Origin: Paracoccaceae bacterium
GTDB taxonomy: Bacteria; Pseudomonadota; Alphaproteobacteria; Rhodobacterales; Rhodobacteraceae
Reading direction: 5' to 3'
DNA length: 5,626 nt
NCBI GenBank assembly: GCA_023134935.1
Contig: JAGLUD010000168.1
Coordinates: forward strand, 1 to 5,626
The position numbers were made by a program, and so were the translations under genes. The notes beneath the pieces are model-generated. The model did no database searches, was not told the origin of the DNA, and worked only from the letters and a program-made list of their open reading frames with translations. Of the stretch, positions 4,652 to 5,626 are shown piece after piece. Each line of letters opens with the position of its first letter. The stretch's first letter is position 1.

Positions 4652-5626
4652 TTACAAGATTGCTGCGATTCCGATAATTACTGCGGCAATCAAGCCGGTA
4701 TCGCGGTTAGATCGGAACAATTCTAAGCATACTTCGGGGTTGTCGATATCAAGGCGCCGCATTTGCCATGACATATGCACCCCGAATGCCCAAGCCGCCA
4801 TAATTCCCAACATAAGCGGCGCTACAGGGCCATCGGATAACGCGATAATCGCGGCAAGCGCCATAAGACTGACCGATAGGGCCATGAATGCGAACAGGTA
4901 CCGCGGGGTCGCGTCGGCGAACAGTCGAGCAGTGGATTTCACGCCGATAAGGGCGTCGTCGTCTTTGTCCTGATGCGCATAGATTGTGTCATAGAACAGT
5001 GTCCACGCGATGCCGGACAGGTATAGCAATACAGGTGGCCAGCCAAGGGTTCCCGTGTGCGCTGCCCATGCCAGCAAGGCACCCCAGTTGAAGGCAACCC
5101 CCAAGAACACTTGTGGCCACCATGTGAAGCGTTTGGCAAAAGGGTAGATGATCACGGGGATCAGGGCGGCAATCCCGAGGAGGATCGTGAAATTATTGAA
5201 CGTCATCAGAATGCCGAATGCGATCAACATTTGCAGCCCCAACCAGACGGCCGCCTGTTTCACAGTCACTTGGCCTGAAGGTAGCGGTCGAGATTTTGTG
5301 CGGGCGACTTGTGCATCAAACTCGCGGTCTGAAATATCATTCCATGTGCAGCCAGCGCCGCGCATAAGGAAAGCACCGATTGCACAACCGATGGCGATCC
5401 AAATGTCGTTCAAGCTGCCGCCAGCAGGGTTAGCAGCGACAGCCAATCCAAGCCCCCACCAGCAAGGTAACAGTAACAACCACGTGCCTGCGGGACGATC
5501 GGCGCGGGAAAGGCGCAGGTATGGCCGTGACCAACTTGGTGCGAACCGATCTACCCAATTTAGCGAAGTTGCGTCGGCAACTCTTCCATCTTGGTCTTGT
5601 TCGGGCATATGATCGTCTGAATTCAT
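4652..5626 (-). CDS. ubiA: 4-hydroxybenzoate polyprenyltransferase
   Basis: UbiA is an inner-membrane enzyme that attaches the polyprenyl chain to 4-hydroxybenzoate, an early step of ubiquinone synthesis. The 324-residue product has both aspartate-rich prenyl-diphosphate/Mg2+ motifs: NDISDREFD (N96, D97, D100, D104) followed by VARTKSRPL, and DTIYAHQDKDDD (D213, Y216, D220, D223). DRPAGTWLLLLP (43-54) and the late NPEVCLELFRSNRDTG (296-311) are UbiA hallmarks that separate it from heme O synthase and chlorophyll synthase relatives. About eight or nine hydrophobic segments follow a polar N-terminus of some 35 residues. The ATG at 5626 sits on the window edge, so its ribosome site cannot be seen; an internal ATG at 5608 (residue 7) lacks a clear Shine-Dalgarno sequence. 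An upstream start is also possible. The stop is TAA at 4654-4652. The next gene on the same strand is 72 nt away. Confidence 0.95.
   Translation of the reverse strand: MNSDDHMPEQDQDGRVADATSLNWVDRFAPSWSRPYLRLSRADRPAGTWLLLLPCWWGLGLAVAANPAGGSLNDIWIAIGCAIGAFLMRGAGCTWNDISDREFDAQVARTKSRPLPSGQVTVKQAAVWLGLQMLIAFGILMTFNNFTILLGIAALIPVIIYPFAKRFTWWPQVFLGVAFNWGALLAWAAHTGTLGWPPVLLYLSGIAWTLFYDTIYAHQDKDDDALIGVKSTARLFADATPRYLFAFMALSVSLMALAAIIALSDGPVAPLMLGIMAAWAFGVHMSWQMRRLDIDNPEVCLELFRSNRDTGLIAAVIIGIAAIL

Noticed and set aside
4362..4973. A 203-codon open frame on the plus strand across the OmpA-family start and the ubiA end
   Set aside because: It is antisense to two well-supported genes, spans their intergenic gap, and has a Ser/Arg/Ala-rich composition without recognisable motifs.

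Overview
The window is a compact, ordinary-looking chromosomal segment of an alphaproteobacterium. The gene content, the order uvrC-pgsA-moaD-moaE, and the style of the proteins (UbiA, and an OmpA-family protein with several BON-like repeats) point to the Rhodobacteraceae (Roseobacter group). That placement is recall and inference; no RNA gene or other marker here proves it. No mobile element, tRNA or rRNA gene, CRISPR array or recombination site was seen. No gap between genes exceeds about 75 bases.

Plus strand, 1-2434: the 3' part of uvrC (excision-repair endonuclease), pgsA (phosphatidylglycerophosphate synthase), moaD and moaE (the two subunits of molybdopterin synthase). The last three are packed tightly: 34 nt between uvrC and pgsA, a 1-nt overlap between pgsA and moaD, and 1 nt between moaD and moaE. 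This looks like one transcription unit with coupled translation, although the products serve DNA repair, membrane lipid synthesis and molybdenum cofactor synthesis.

Minus strand, 5626-2431: ubiA (4-hydroxybenzoate polyprenyltransferase of ubiquinone synthesis), a 72-nt gap with a weak candidate promoter, a 607-residue envelope protein with an N-terminal membrane segment, BON-like repeats and a C-terminal OmpA peptidoglycan-binding domain, and a 112-residue protein with one membrane helix and a coiled coil. The last two genes overlap by 14 bases and may act together in the envelope.

The two groups converge at 2431-2434, where the palindrome CTAG supplies the stop codons of both moaE and the coiled-coil gene. 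I found no clearly new biological system. The most interesting item is the internal architecture of the OmpA-family protein: three tandem copies of a roughly 120-125-residue two-part unit, preceded by one extra half unit.
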